From Adineta vaga (taxonomy: Eukaryota; Rotifera), in NCBI GenBank assembly GCA_021613535.1, contig CP075495.1:10664001-10728000 (forward strand): a DNA stretch of 64,000 nt, written 5' to 3'. Positions 27,101-39,727 of this stretch are shown one piece after another. How positions within the stretch are numbered: position 1 is the first letter of the stretch; each line of letters begins with the position of its first letter. The position numbers and the translations under genes were made by a program. The notes under the pieces were generated by a model. That model saw nothing but the letters and a program-made list of their open reading frames with translations. It did no database searches and had not been told where the DNA came from.

Positions 27101-30100
27101 AAGATCAAACGATTGTATTTGATCTAATATTGAGAATGAAATACGTGATGTTGTTTGAATTAATTCCGATTGTTGACTGGAATCTTGAGTCGTACTAAAA
27201 CATAGTAAGAAAAAGTTTGATACTTTTTTTAAAGTAATACTTTTTGACAAGGTTCCTCTGGCTCTGAAAAATAGAAATAAACTTTTACCTATTGAGCTTT
27301 TTCTTTTTCTCAAGAAGTTTCTTCAATTTTTCTCCCAATTTAATTGCTTCTGGTAATTGTTCTAAAATCCAACGATTTATTAATGGTAAGATGAATGAAG
27401 ATTGTTTAATATATGTATGAATTTGTTTTGATGATGAATCGATTAATTGATTCACATGTTGACATAGATAATTGATATTTTCATGTGAAATAACGGATAT
27501 TTTTAACATTTTCAAACATGTTAACAATGATGCTTGATTAATACATTGTTTAACTAATAAAATATTATTTGATTTAAATATAAAATATTGTAAATCATCC
27601 GAAAGAAATAATGATTGTTCATTTTCATTATTCATTGGTACGAGATAATAGATCGACTTTGTTGATGAAGTAAGAAAAACTTTTTCCGATGAATTCGTAT
27701 GAGATAAACGTCGTTTACGAGAATTTTCCGGTCGATCACTACCTTCAATAGCAAACTGTTTGAAATGTTCAGAATTATCATCCGTCGATGATTTCTAAAA
27801 CAATGAAAAGAAACAATAAAATTCCAATATAAAAAATAAATCTCAAACCTCTTCTTGGTTTTGTTTAATAGGTAAAGGTCGATTGATTTGTTTGATCGTT
27901 GAAAAACATGGTGTCGAATTTGTATTAAGGAAAAATTCTTGCAATAAATTAGCTAAATCATGTAAATTTTTCGTTTTTTGATTATTAAAATCAAAGTAAG
28001 CTAAGAAAATTAATAATAATTCAATTAATTTTGAATCAATTTCAATATATTGTTTTTCTTTCTTAGCTATCCATGTAAACTCATCTTTAAGATTTAATAT
28101 TGTTTGAAATTGTTTAAATATATGAATTTGTTCATCATTTAAACTTGATAAAACTAAATATGTTTGCATATTTGTTGATGATTGTTCATTTGAAATTTCA
28201 TTAGTTTGAATGTCAATTGGATTTTGAAGAGCATATTGAACTTTGTTGATTAATAGATGAATTATTAGATGAAAAAATTTTTCAATTAATTTCAACTGTT
28301 TTTCATCTTTATCAAATTGAATAAGTAAATAAAGTATTGAATGTCGACGATTTAATGCTCGTGCTAAATTTGCTAATAGTAAAAGATCACTAGTAGAATT
28401 CAGTTGACAATGATCAATAATAAAGATAATTGAATAATGTAAAAAGTAGATGTTCGTTTCGAAATGACATGTTTCCGATAAAGTTTGTTTAATTAATGAT
28501 TGAATTTGTTCCAAAGATTTAAATTGAGATATTTTCGTTAGAATTAATTCAAGATTTGGTTCAGGTATTGGATCTGATTTGGATAGAAGATTTTCAATAT
28601 TTGGCATTTGAGAATGATCATTTAATATGATATATAAACAAAGCCAAGCATTGGAACGCATGGTGGAAATATTGGAATTGAGGCAATTAAGAAAATAATT
28701 GAATATACATGTCATATCATCGACGGGAGATGAGTTGTAAGAAGTTTTCTGAAAAAAAAGAAAAAGAACTTATATCGAAGATTTACATTTTCATATATCT
28801 TACCTGTTTATTTGTTTGAATTTGTTGTTTAACTGTATGTATGATTGATTTAAATCGAATAAGAATTGTATCTAATGCATTTAAAGTTTTTTTCGATGGT
28901 AAATTTCGAATATTTTTATTCTTATAAATCATAATCATATGTTGAAAATAATCACATAGACAAATGATTGGAAAGACATTTAAACAATCAATATTTGAAT
29001 CAATTAAACTTGTTAACCATGATGTTTGACAATCTAATAAACCTTTTCCTTGTTGTTCTTTTCGATCTAAGATATCCAAAATAAAATCCGGTGAACGACA
29101 ACGACATAACATTGATGATAATTTATATTGATTATTCATAGCTTGAATTAGATTATAAAATGTCTTCTCATTCTTATCTTGACTTGTTGGTCGTTTGATT
29201 TGTTGTAAATCTAAGGTAATAATCTTTCCTAACAATTGACTATTGCTTTCATCGATAAGTATTGGTACGGCTAAATGTTTTTCTAATTCTAAAATTAAAT
29301 CTTTTTCCTCGCGTAATTGTACACGTTCGTGATGATAGAATTTTTCTAAGAAATTTTTTGTTTCAATCATAGATTTAGGTGGATAGGTATAATCACCAGT
29401 TAATAGCATTTCCATAAAGAAACGTATCTGTGGAACGGATAACCATATGAAACGACCGAATGTTTGTGGATCATGTGATGCTAATAGTAAACAAATTAAA
29501 CATGTTTTCCAGAACATTTCTGTAATTGATAAATTTTTTGGTATTTGATATGTTGGAGGAACTTGAAATTGCATGGGAATATGATAACGTGTTAAATCAA
29601 AGAATTTCTTAAGGAAATTTTCACATTGATTTTCAGGTAAATGAAGATAGATTGATTGATATTCGTTCGGTAGTTTTTGTTCAACATGTAATGTACGTCG
29701 AATAATCAGATCTGTTAATTCAATGATTGATGATTGATTTTTACGAAATTGTGATGTTAAACCAATTTGAATTAATAAATATAATGTTTCACCAAGTAAC
29801 GGGACATCTGATGATAAACGAAATAATTCCGTACGAAAACCATTTGGTTCTTCTGGTGGCCAATTTTCAAAACGTAAATATAAATTAGCTTGATTAGTAA
29901 ATAGAATACTATATAAACAAGTAACATAATTCGTTGGTTGAATTGTTGATGTCGAATCGAATAAACGTGGTAATGTAAATAGAAAAAATAAACATGAACT
30001 ACATTGTATGAATGAAATACGTTGAATAAATAATAACCATTGTTCATGATTTATTGTTGATAATGAACGTGTTGAAATAACATTGGAATTCACAGGATTA

Positions 30101-32407
30101 TTTTGAGAATTAAAAGCTTGAGCTGATGCAAGTATAATCATTGGTATAAGATCGCATATAGCATAAAGAAAACGTTCGCGAGTTGACATATCACAATCAA
30201 GTAAACGTTTCAATAAACGATGAGATGTTATATCATTCCGTGGAGGATCCTAAATGAAAAAGATTGTTTTCTTTGTGTATGATTTAAGTAAAAGAAGATT
30301 ACTTGTTGTTGAACCATTATCCAAAATTGTTGTTGTAAATTTGTTGAATAATGCATATCAATTAAGTACATACAAAATTTCATGGAATCAAAATCATTTT
30401 TCGCATAACGCATCAATTCGCGTAAGAATGGTCGAATTAATTTCAACAAATTTTCATAATCTTTTGATGTTGTTGTAACATTGGTTAATAGAAGAATATT
30501 TTGTATAGTATAAGCTAACGATTGACATGTATGTTCAGGTTGAGATTGACAACAAGCATGAAGTAATGGTAGATTATTTGGATTTTTACTTGTGATGATT
30601 GTTGTTGATGGTGATGAAACTTGTTGTAATTCATTATGAATTATAAAACGAACAATAATATCAACAAGATTAGCATCATTTTTTAACATCTCACGGATAC
30701 ATAAGATATGCATTTTACTCGTCACACCTGATGCACGTACTTTAAAACGTAAGTTAACTAAATGTTCAATAGCACGTTCGTCAATATAGGATGTATCATT
30801 ATGATTTACATGACCATTTGTTAATAGATTACTATTAATTGATGAAGGTTTTGTTAGATTTTCACATAAAGTCATCATTAATCGTTCAGCAGTACGATTT
30901 AATTTAGGATTTTGTAACCAAACATCCAATCGAGATAAGATATATATACGAATTTCTGATAAACCACATAGATGTTCAAGTAAATAGAGTAGTTTATCTG
31001 TTTCATGCGGTTGACTGGCACTTGTTGATGCTGCTGTTGATGTATTCGGAGGAATTAAAGTTGTAGAATTACCACTCGTTGCTTTGATTTTTGCATTATT
31101 TGTTAATAAATTTTGTAGAAGTATTTGGATTGATTGCGATCGTCCTTCATAACGTGGAATAATCGAATGATTATCGGTATTATTTGTATTATTATTGGTG
31201 TTATTATTGATGACCATTGAATCTTCCATTGTATGTAAAGATGATTCTGATTCCGCTGCATTCAATGATAATGATTCATTATTTGCGTTACTATCATTAC
31301 TTGTTTCATCATTTAATGTTGAAGATATTGGTACATTAGTATTTGGTGTTGATGTTGTAGAAGAAAAAGGAGTTGATGGAAAGATTTTGGATCGATCTAA
31401 TTTCCATGTGCATGGACGTGTATGAAAAGCTGTTTGAATATTAGATACAAATAATTGACAATCAGCATTTTTTATCCAATTTTGATCACCTAATGCATCT
31501 TCAACATATGCTTCAATGAATTCATCTGGCCAATTCGTTTGATCCTAAAATAATGAAATATTTTGTGTTTTTTTTAATGTACGAAGTATACAAATAAATA
31601 TGATTTCTATTCTGTTGCTATGTCATCGCACTAGCATATACAAAATGTAGAATAATTTGTCTTTCATATATACAATGAATCATGAATGAATTATCAGAAA
31701 ATACATTTTCTTACCTTGTACGCTAACCAAAGTATTTGACAAATCAGTGTATAAGGTGTTGTTGTTGTTGTTAGACCTAAACTATTTCCATTGTTAAGTG
31801 TTGGAAATGTTTTCATGGTTTTCGTTAATAAAGATCCTTTCAATAGATTACACATAGCTTTTAAAATAGATGAAAATCGAAAAATTTCTCCGTGTAATGA
31901 TGCTGTCCATGCTAGAAATGTTAGGACAGTATAATCAGCAAGTTGTTGTTGTGTGGAACGTTTTGATGTTGTTAGAAAATAATTGATTGCATTAAGCACC
32001 AATTGTTCTAAACGTTTTTCATCATGACCATTCGCTTTTATTTCGGAACGAAATTGTTCAGCATCGAATGTTAATATTGGTGTTGGTGTATCAAATATAA
32101 CAACATCAACAATTGAACCGGAATCTGTTTCAAGACTATTATTACTATTAATGTTGATAATATTATTGGTGTTGTTGTTGTTGTTGTTAATTGTAATAGG
32201 ATTTGTTAGATTTCGACGTTGACGAGCAATACCAGAATTTTGAACAACTGTTGTTGCAATTGTTGTTGCAGATATTGGAGTGAGAACGGTGGGAGTTGAA
32301 GTTGATGAAAGTCCAGATGGAGTACGTCCTAATGGTGTTAATACTTGATCGACAACAGGCGTTATTTGTCGTAAACGTGTTCGATTAGATCCTTCACGGC
32401 CAGTCAT
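24186..32407 (-). CDS. INTS1: Integrator complex subunit 1
   Basis: Seven exons (32407-31715, 31544-30303, 30249-28804, 28748-27849, 27794-27289, 27194-26379, 26283-24186) close in frame at 2566 residues; human INTS1 is about 2190. INTS1 is the large HEAT-like scaffold of the nuclear Integrator complex, which cleaves snRNA 3' ends and attenuates paused RNA polymerase II. Matches run in order: NWPDEFIEAYVEDALGD, NIQTAFHTR, LDVWLQNPKLNRTAERLMM, KMHILCIREMLK, RFENWPPEEP, HIPMQFQVPPTYQIPKNLSI, LCRCRSPDFILDIL, HPFLFLRHLNMIKLDLQSR and a C-terminal RLLNLH element. The N-terminus is low complexity (Thr/Ser and Asn runs near residues 75-95), as is a second Asn/Thr/Ser stretch near 29 kb in exon 2's first third. 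The middle is long and weakly conserved. Introns are 54-171 bp. Confidence 0.9.
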
Positions 32408-33047
32408 TATTTAAGGGATAGAAATGGAGAGGGACAGCACGAGAGAGAGAGAAATACGAATAGTTTTATTTATAAATTATTCTAAAATGATTGTCATTGA
32501 TGTATTTATTCATGTTTATCAATAGATTTCTATCTGAAAATATATACTAATACGTTTGAATAATACAATTGTTTTAAAAAGAAAAACAAAAGTGAAAAAT
32601 TTAAACAATTACGCCATGTCAATTTTCTTTTCATTGCTTAATTTGATACGCTACTAGAAATCAACTGGAAGGAAAAGAAAATCAAGTTGCTTGTAAATAT
32701 ATTCATAGATGTCGCTAATTACCGGTCAGAATAAATAGAAGAAAAATTGGAGAATATATATTGCGATGAAGAAAATCAATTTCCTATAATAAATTTCATT
32801 GCTAATTCTACAAATTTGACTTGATATTGCATCGGTAAAGCTAAATCACTTTTTAATCGAACTATTCATAAGTAAAGTTTCTTTTCTTAACTTCCATAAT
32901 GAGACGTTACCATTGAATTGAAGCAAAATTTGATTCTGATCTGATATTTATGTTCATTTTATTCATGTTCGACAACAGTACAAAAGAAAAAGAACATAAC
33001 ACAACATAACAAGAACTGTTAGAGTTTGCCGTATGAAAAAATTCGAT
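32408..33047. other. Intergenic spacer
   Basis: About 640 bp between INTS1 start and the stop of the first glycosyltransferase-like gene. It should contain the INTS1 promoter; a GAGAGAGAG tract lies at about 32442-32450. No exon seen. Confidence 0.5.
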
Positions 33048-34524
33048 CTAGACATTTGATAGATTTTTTGCATTGAGAAGTGCTTGCCTCAGTCCATCAA
33101 ATGACATTAAACGAGATTCCAATGCCAATCGTAAAGTCTAAAATGTAAAAGTCATATGAACAAAATTTCACAGATAAGTTGACTTACATATCCAGCAGCT
33201 GATGTATCATGTATCAATGTACGAGGATGAATATGATTATACTTTCCTTCTTTAAATAGAAATTTTGAAAATCGATCTTGAGTATGCCAACAATGTATAT
33301 GTAAACGATTGTTTTTCTCGATATCATATGGATCTGTTTTTGTTGAAAATTGATCCAATAAATTGTACGCTAATCCTATATTGATATTTTCTTTTAAGAC
33401 TAAATGATTAATTGCCATATCACAACTATATAATAGAAGTACACCATAATGCCATTCAGGCCAAAGCTAAATATTTCGAATATATCAATATTTCTATTCT
33501 GATAGAATAGAAAAAGCAAGACACTTACTGCAGTACCGAATTTACCTTCTCTTTCTGGTTTGGTAAATTCATTCATTGCTAAATGTAACATAGCTTCCAA
33601 ACTATAATTCGCAATTCGTTGAGCTACACGTGGTGGTCCATACCTGATAAGAAACAAAAAAGCTCATCGTTTATTATTAATTGAATGTTTAAGTTGAGAA
33701 TTTTACCAAGTTGATCCAATATTAGTTATATTTGCATATAACCAATCTATATTCTTTGCAATGCGTCTTAAACGATTGGCAGTAAATACTGATGAATAAC
33801 CACCTTGACCAACAAGTATTGTATCATTATAAGGAACGAAATGACCGAAATTTTTCGTAAGAAAAACATCTAAATCTGTACGTAAGATATAATCATACAT
33901 TGCAAATGATGGATAACATTCAGCAATAATATTAATCGAGTCTAAATAAACATATGTTCGAAGATTTTGTATTAATAATATTGAACGATTTCGATCGATT
34001 TGTTGATATGAATGAGTATTAGCATTTTTATAAACATCATTTATGCTACGTAAATGCACACGTTGATAAAGAAAAACTCGACATTGTGGTGGTTCATTTT
34101 TATCCATTCGAATACGATTGTATACACAGCCGAGTTGTTGAAGTGCACTCGTATAAACTCCTGTATAAACGATAAGATCTGTTCGCCATGATAATGGCTC
34201 ATCTTTCATCATTTCTAACCATGAACGATAAAACCATAATAATTCAGGTAGAAAAAAGACTTCTTGATCATGAGGATAAAAAACCAAAAGACCTCGTAAT
34301 AGAGCTAATGATACTGGTTGATGAATACGTGCGTTCAAGTCATTTCGTCGTTTAGAATTTTGTTCTGTCACAGGAGATAATGCTGATATATCGACAAAAT
34401 TCAAGGAAACTTGTTGTTGTTGTTCTTGTCGAAGAAGAATAATTACAATGAGAATGAATGATAAAATAATTATTACAGGTAGAACACGACGTTTCGGGAA
34501 TGCTGTTATAATGGATAATGTCAT
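33048..34524 (-). CDS. Type II membrane glycosyltransferase-like protein, array copy 1
   Basis: Four exons, 34524-33707, 33643-33529, 33466-33188 and 33137-33048, encode 433 residues. A basic N-terminus, one hydrophobic anchor (VLPVIIILSFILIVIILL, about residues 15-33) and a large remainder suggest a type II Golgi or ER protein facing the lumen. The catalytic-looking region has a DxD motif in YILRTDLDVFLTKNF, the usual metal/nucleotide-sugar site of GT-A folds. Other landmarks are FYRSWLEMM, SWRTDLIVYTG, PPQCRVFLYQRV, SINIIAECYPSF, GSTWYGPPRVAQRIANYSL, LWPEWHYGVLLLY and HIHCWHTQDRFSKF. The donor and substrate are unknown, and the GT-A assignment is an inference. Two paralogs follow upstream on the same strand with the same architecture. 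Confidence 0.75.
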
Positions 34525-35254
34525 TCGATCGATGACTACCTATGGAGATATATAATATCAATGTCTAAGAAGAAATAAGTTGTACTTTGCATTATACATC
34601 GTTTAGTTGCCGTAATAGCACATCGACATCTGTGACACAACACAGATACAAGAATATAAAAGATTTGATATATCATATATGTAATGCGTGAATAGCAGAC
34701 GAAAGAAATATTTGTTCTTCTAACAGAATACTCGACGTGAAACTTGTTCTTGAAACATTATGGCATTTACCAAAAGACCGTGTATTCTAATAATAGCTCA
34801 AAAACGACATTTCAGTTATTGACGAACATATTTGTTTTAATTCCTTTATGTGATCTAACGTAATTTGCTGGAAAAATACTAATACATATCTGTGTAGTTA
34901 ACTATCGGAACAGATAAGCCGATAAATGATACCAACTACGATTGCTTTAGAATCCTCAACGAATCTTTTTAATCGTCGGTCTATTTATTCTACCATCAAA
35001 TCGTACAAGAGATATACTCAAACTATAGTTAATCAATCACTATTCTTGTTTCTTTACTCATTATAGAAGAGAATAATCGATGATCATAAATTGAATTTCA
35101 TCGACGATTTTTTACTGTTCGATAGCGATCACATTTTATTCTTGACAAAGTTACCCTATTGTAGAAAAAAAACTAAAATTCCGACAGAAAATATATCGAA
35201 TAACATTGCTCACGCAAAAATAACAACATATATTTAAAATATACATCTAAAACT
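34525..35254. other. Spacer between array copies 1 and 2
   Basis: About 730 bp of AT-rich sequence. No exon is supported; it should carry the promoter of copy 1. Confidence 0.5.
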
Positions 35255-36752
35255 TCAGTTTATTTTTGTTTTATTATTGCCAATATCATGTAAACGTTGA
35301 CCAAGTTCATTAAGTGTCATCAATCGTGATTCTAATGCCATTCGCAATGCCTATATAAAGAAGTCAAATATCAATTATTCTAGTCGATTGTAATTCATTT
35401 CATCTTACATAAGCTTGTGCTGAAGTATCATTGTAAAGTGTACGTGGATGAATTTGATTGTATGAACCTGCTTTAAATTGAAATTTTGAAAATGGACTCT
35501 CCGTATGCCAACAATGTAAATGTAAACGATTATTTTTTGCTAAATCGTATGGATCTTTATTTGTCGTAGATTGATCTAATAATTGATCCGCTTTTTTAAT
35601 ATTAAATTTATCCGAAATAATTAAATGATTAACAGCTAAATGTGTACCATACATGCTTAGTACACCATAATGCCAATCAGGCCATAGTAACGTTCCTACT
35701 TTCTGCTCATGTTCAGCATTCGTAAATTCATTAATATACAAATGAAGCATTGCGTCTAATGTAAAATTTGCTATCCGTTGAGCTACGTATGGTGGACCAT
35801 ACCTAGAAAAAGAAAACAAAGATCATTCTCGAAAATGTCAAACATTTATTTCCTCTTCTCATTATCTTTATAGATGTTTATTGGAACTCTTAATATACAT
35901 GATTTGATATTTACCATGTCGAGCCAATATTAGTTAAATTTTGATAATTCCATTTCATATCACGAGCAATACGTCCTAAACGACGTGTATTGAATTCTGT
36001 GGAATAACCACCGAGACCAACAAGAAATGTATTATTTGTAATTGGTACATATTTAGAAAGTTGTTTTGTAATAAAAACATCAATATCAGTTTTCAGAATA
36101 AAATCATAATATTTAAATGTTGGGTAACCTTCGGCAATTATATTAACAGAATCAATATATCCATATTTTTGCAAGTAACGATATAATTTTGTCGAACGTT
36201 GAATATCGATTTCAAACAGATCTTTTTGACTCGAATCAATATAACGAGTTTGTCCTTTTGTTATCAAGTTGATGGCTCGATTTGATATACGAAGATAAAG
36301 AAATACTCGACATTGTGGTGGTTCAGTGAAATTCATACGTATTTGATTAAGAACACATCCAAGTTGTTGAAATGATGTCGAATATTCTTCAGTATATATA
36401 ATAAAATCTGTTCGCCAATCATTTGATTCATATATCATCATTTCAATCCATGATCGATATAACCATCGTACTTCCGGTAAATAATGTGATTCTTGTTTTG
36501 ATGGATAAAATATTAGAATAGCTCGTTGAATATAAGTAGAATTTTGTATTGATGACTTTGGTTTAAGATAAATATTTGACTAAGATAAAAAGGAACATAT
36601 AACTAATTGAACATGATTTATATTACCTGTTTTATAGTATTAAAATAATTACTAGTGGACTGATATATCACATAAGTGCCAATAATAATGATTAAAATTA
36701 AAAAAATAATAGAAAACCTTCGACTTTTACAACGAAGATTGTAGGACGGCAT
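35255..36752 (-). CDS. Type II membrane glycosyltransferase-like protein, array copy 2
   Basis: Four exons, 36752-36627, 36579-35915, 35802-35409 and 35350-35255, close at 426 residues. An in-frame ATG at 36806 would add 18 residues; I chose 36752 because it places basic residues directly before the anchor (FSIIFLILIIIIGTYVIY). The layout matches copy 1: WLYRSWIEMM, DWRTDFIIYTE, PPQCRVFLYLRI, DxD in FILKTDIDVFITK, GSTWYGPPYVAQRIANFTL, LLWPDWHYGVLSMYG and HLHCWHTESPFSKF, then a C-terminal helix AYALRMALESRLMTLNE. Unlike copy 1 it has an intron after the anchor and lacks the intron ahead of the WPDWHYG block. All key motifs are intact, so it is probably functional. No family name or substrate is claimed. 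Confidence 0.75.
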
Positions 36753-39727
36753 GAATTCATCCGAAACTAGAGAAAACTTGTATTGATATGTGGAAAAAAA
36801 GTACAAAACGACGATTTTTGCTTCAAAGCAATTACATATAAGCTTAAATAAATGCTAGTATTATACTGAGTAAGGCTACGACTGGTTTCGAATTTCTCTG
36901 TTCCGAAATAGGATCTATTTCAAATATACGTCACTCTTTTTTTTTATTCGTCAGAAAAAAGATATATATATATATATATATATTAACATCTGTTTTGAAT
37001 GCAGCAATTATAGTAATTCGTACAATAACCAAATAATCGAATCTAATCTAGTTATTTACAATAAAATCATGTTTTAATGACAGAAGAAAACGATGAACAA
37101 TCTGAAGAATAAATATATTCCATGTCAAGGCGTTCATATTTAACTAAACGACACATTTTCTAACAAATGAAGATCATATTCAAAACTTAAGCTATTTTCA
37201 ATATATAAACAACCAAGAACATATACCTTTCACTATTATGAATAAATATTTCGTGATTGAACAAAATAAACTTCAAAAATTAATTTGAAAGCATCTTTTG
37301 TTCGATAGTATCTATACTAATAGAACTGTTTCTCAACAAATTGATTCACAATAGAACTAATTGTAAAAAGTATTTCTAATCATTGTTCTGTTTTTTTTCT
37401 AAAATATTTATATATGTAAATAATGTTTCTCTTCTCTTTTTTAAGTACTCAATTAACCAAATAATCAGCATTTATTTCAATAGAATTATTTTTTTAATCC
37501 TATGAAGCAATAGCTATACTTCACATTGTCAGTATCAGAACAAGTACGTAGTTATATACGTCATCATCTTTAGTATCATAAAGAAATGACAAATTTTTGG
37601 AAGACGAATATTTTATATGCAAAATTTATAACAGTAAATCAAGTTTCTGTACAATATCGAACTTAGAAACATAATGAAAATTGTTCAGAAAAACTTACTT
37701 GAAATTTGTCAATCGAACATAAAATACTAACCGAATTTTGTTGATAATGTATAACAAGTAACAAAAACGATAGAGAGAGAGGGAAAGAGTAATGCTTATC
37801 TTTCTTTTACTTTTCGTTGCTGATAAAGAACTCCACGTTGTAAAACACTTTTCATTTTAATTGTATTTATGATCCACTTTCGAGTAGATAATTACTCGTT
37901 AAAATTCTAATGAAAAAAAGATCATGTTAAAAGAAACTTCAATCTTATCAAATATCGTGAAATGTGATCAATAATTTCAGTTGTTCACTGTTATAAACGT
38001 TTATATTATTGATATAACTATGGTATGTAAATCGAAGATCTAATTTAATCATACTATGGATTGTTTGAAGCTTTCTCTTCGTTTAACCAACAATAGAACA
38101 AGATATCAAATGACATCAAGAAACAATGGTTCATTGGTTTTATGGAGGGAAAAAAGATTTCATTAGAAGATATCATTTTACCATTTATTTGCTCCACTGC
38201 TAGTGTATTCATATTACAGTTTTGGAAATACGGTTAACTCAATAGAAATATATTAGAATGGAGAATTCAGTTCAGATTTCATAAATGAATTTTTATTTTT
38301 CTATTTTTAATCTTCAAATACCAGAAGTATGATTTAGATGTCTAGTGTATAAAACACAGTTATATTATTCTGGTAATTTCATTTTTTTATATAGTCCAAT
38401 ACAGACAAATAACTACTTACTAATTAACTACTGAACAGCAACATGGTTTCTATCGATTAGAATTTCTATTTACGAATGATAAGAACAATAATTAATGATT
38501 AATAAATATATGTTTTTTCAATGAATATCACAAATGCTTGAGTAGATTGATAACGATGCCAATCGCTATTCATATCTTGTCAAAAAAGTGTTTGAATACG
38601 AGTTTTACTGTGAATCAAAATTGCATCGCTCGAAATTGTTTTCATAATACTAAATAAATGTCGTATTCCAAATTATAATTTTGGAAATACATCAGTGTTT
38701 TCTCATTTTAAAATCTTCATACCTATTGAAGTACATCCCATTCGTAATGGTATATTGTTCCATTTTCTTACTTACCATGATTCTCGTCTTTGCTATGATG
38801 TTTTATCTGTGTACCATTATTCATAGTATTTTTCTCTCTTATCAATATTCTAGAGTATTAGCAAACTATAACGAGTACACTTAACAATAAAACTGACACT
38901 CAATCAGAAAAAAATATCATTTAAAAACGAATTCTAATAGTTTACTTCATTTTAAATTCAACTGAATTCCTACATCAACTATGACATAAATGATATTGGA
39001 ATTCAAAAGAATCACTTACCATACAGTAATCATACGAAAGTATATTTACTATTCTAAACAGTAATGAATAAACTAATTGTCATAGATACTATTTTCAAGG
39101 TTATGTCCGAATAGGAGAGAATGAAATATACTAAGAATTCGCTACTTACCAATAAAATATTATGATTTTTTAATAGTAACTAAGACAACATTTTTTTAAA
39201 GGTCAATAAAGATCCAACTAATAGAAGAAGAAAAAACTAAGAATGATAAATAGAATCAGCCACACAATAGCTAATATGAAAATGGCTTTATGTTTGCTGT
39301 CTATTATTTAAACCATATGCAAATGGAAATGAAGTCAACATATAAGCTGTTTGCGTGTATATATAGTAATATTGAGAATTGCGCGAGATGAAAATAATAG
39401 TATTATTATTATGCTGTGATTTATTTCAAAGCTATCGTACAGATTGACTATTATTAAGTATAAAAGTACTTATTCAAGTCATGATGAGATCTATAGTTGT
39501 AGTATAATCATATGATGAGAATTATTTTATGTTTATATACATACAGTTATTATTTTCGTTCTGTTTTTTTTTGGAAATTAATGAAGACAAAAATAACAAT
39601 ATAAATTAACTAAAAACAAATGCTTTAACTTGAGAAAAAAGTTGTTTTGAGTAAAATATGAAATGACATCTTATCCAGAAAATAAAGCATTGTTTCCTAA
39701 TTGTCAGTATTTTTTATATAATCTATC
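36753..39727. other. AT-rich spacer between array copies 2 and 3
   Basis: About 3 kb with no supported gene. It holds a (TA)n tract at 36962-36983 and an imperfect palindrome at 38664-38689 (arms TATTCCAAA / TTTGGAAATA). One isolated 67-codon frame at 38681-38884 has a hydrophobic stretch (LLTMILVFAMMFYLC), but it lacks splice context and relatives. The spacer is unusually long for this window, compared with 730 bp between copies 1 and 2. Confidence 0.5.

Noticed and set aside
27202-27288. Possible INTS1 microexon (AGCCAGAGGAACC...)
   Set aside because: Splicing 27289 directly to 27194 preserves the frame; including the segment needs a weaker donor.
38681-38884. 67-codon hydrophobic ORF between array copies 2 and 3
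   Set aside because: One hydrophobic stretch only; no splice signals, no relatives among neighbours, and AT-rich sequence yields such frames by chance.
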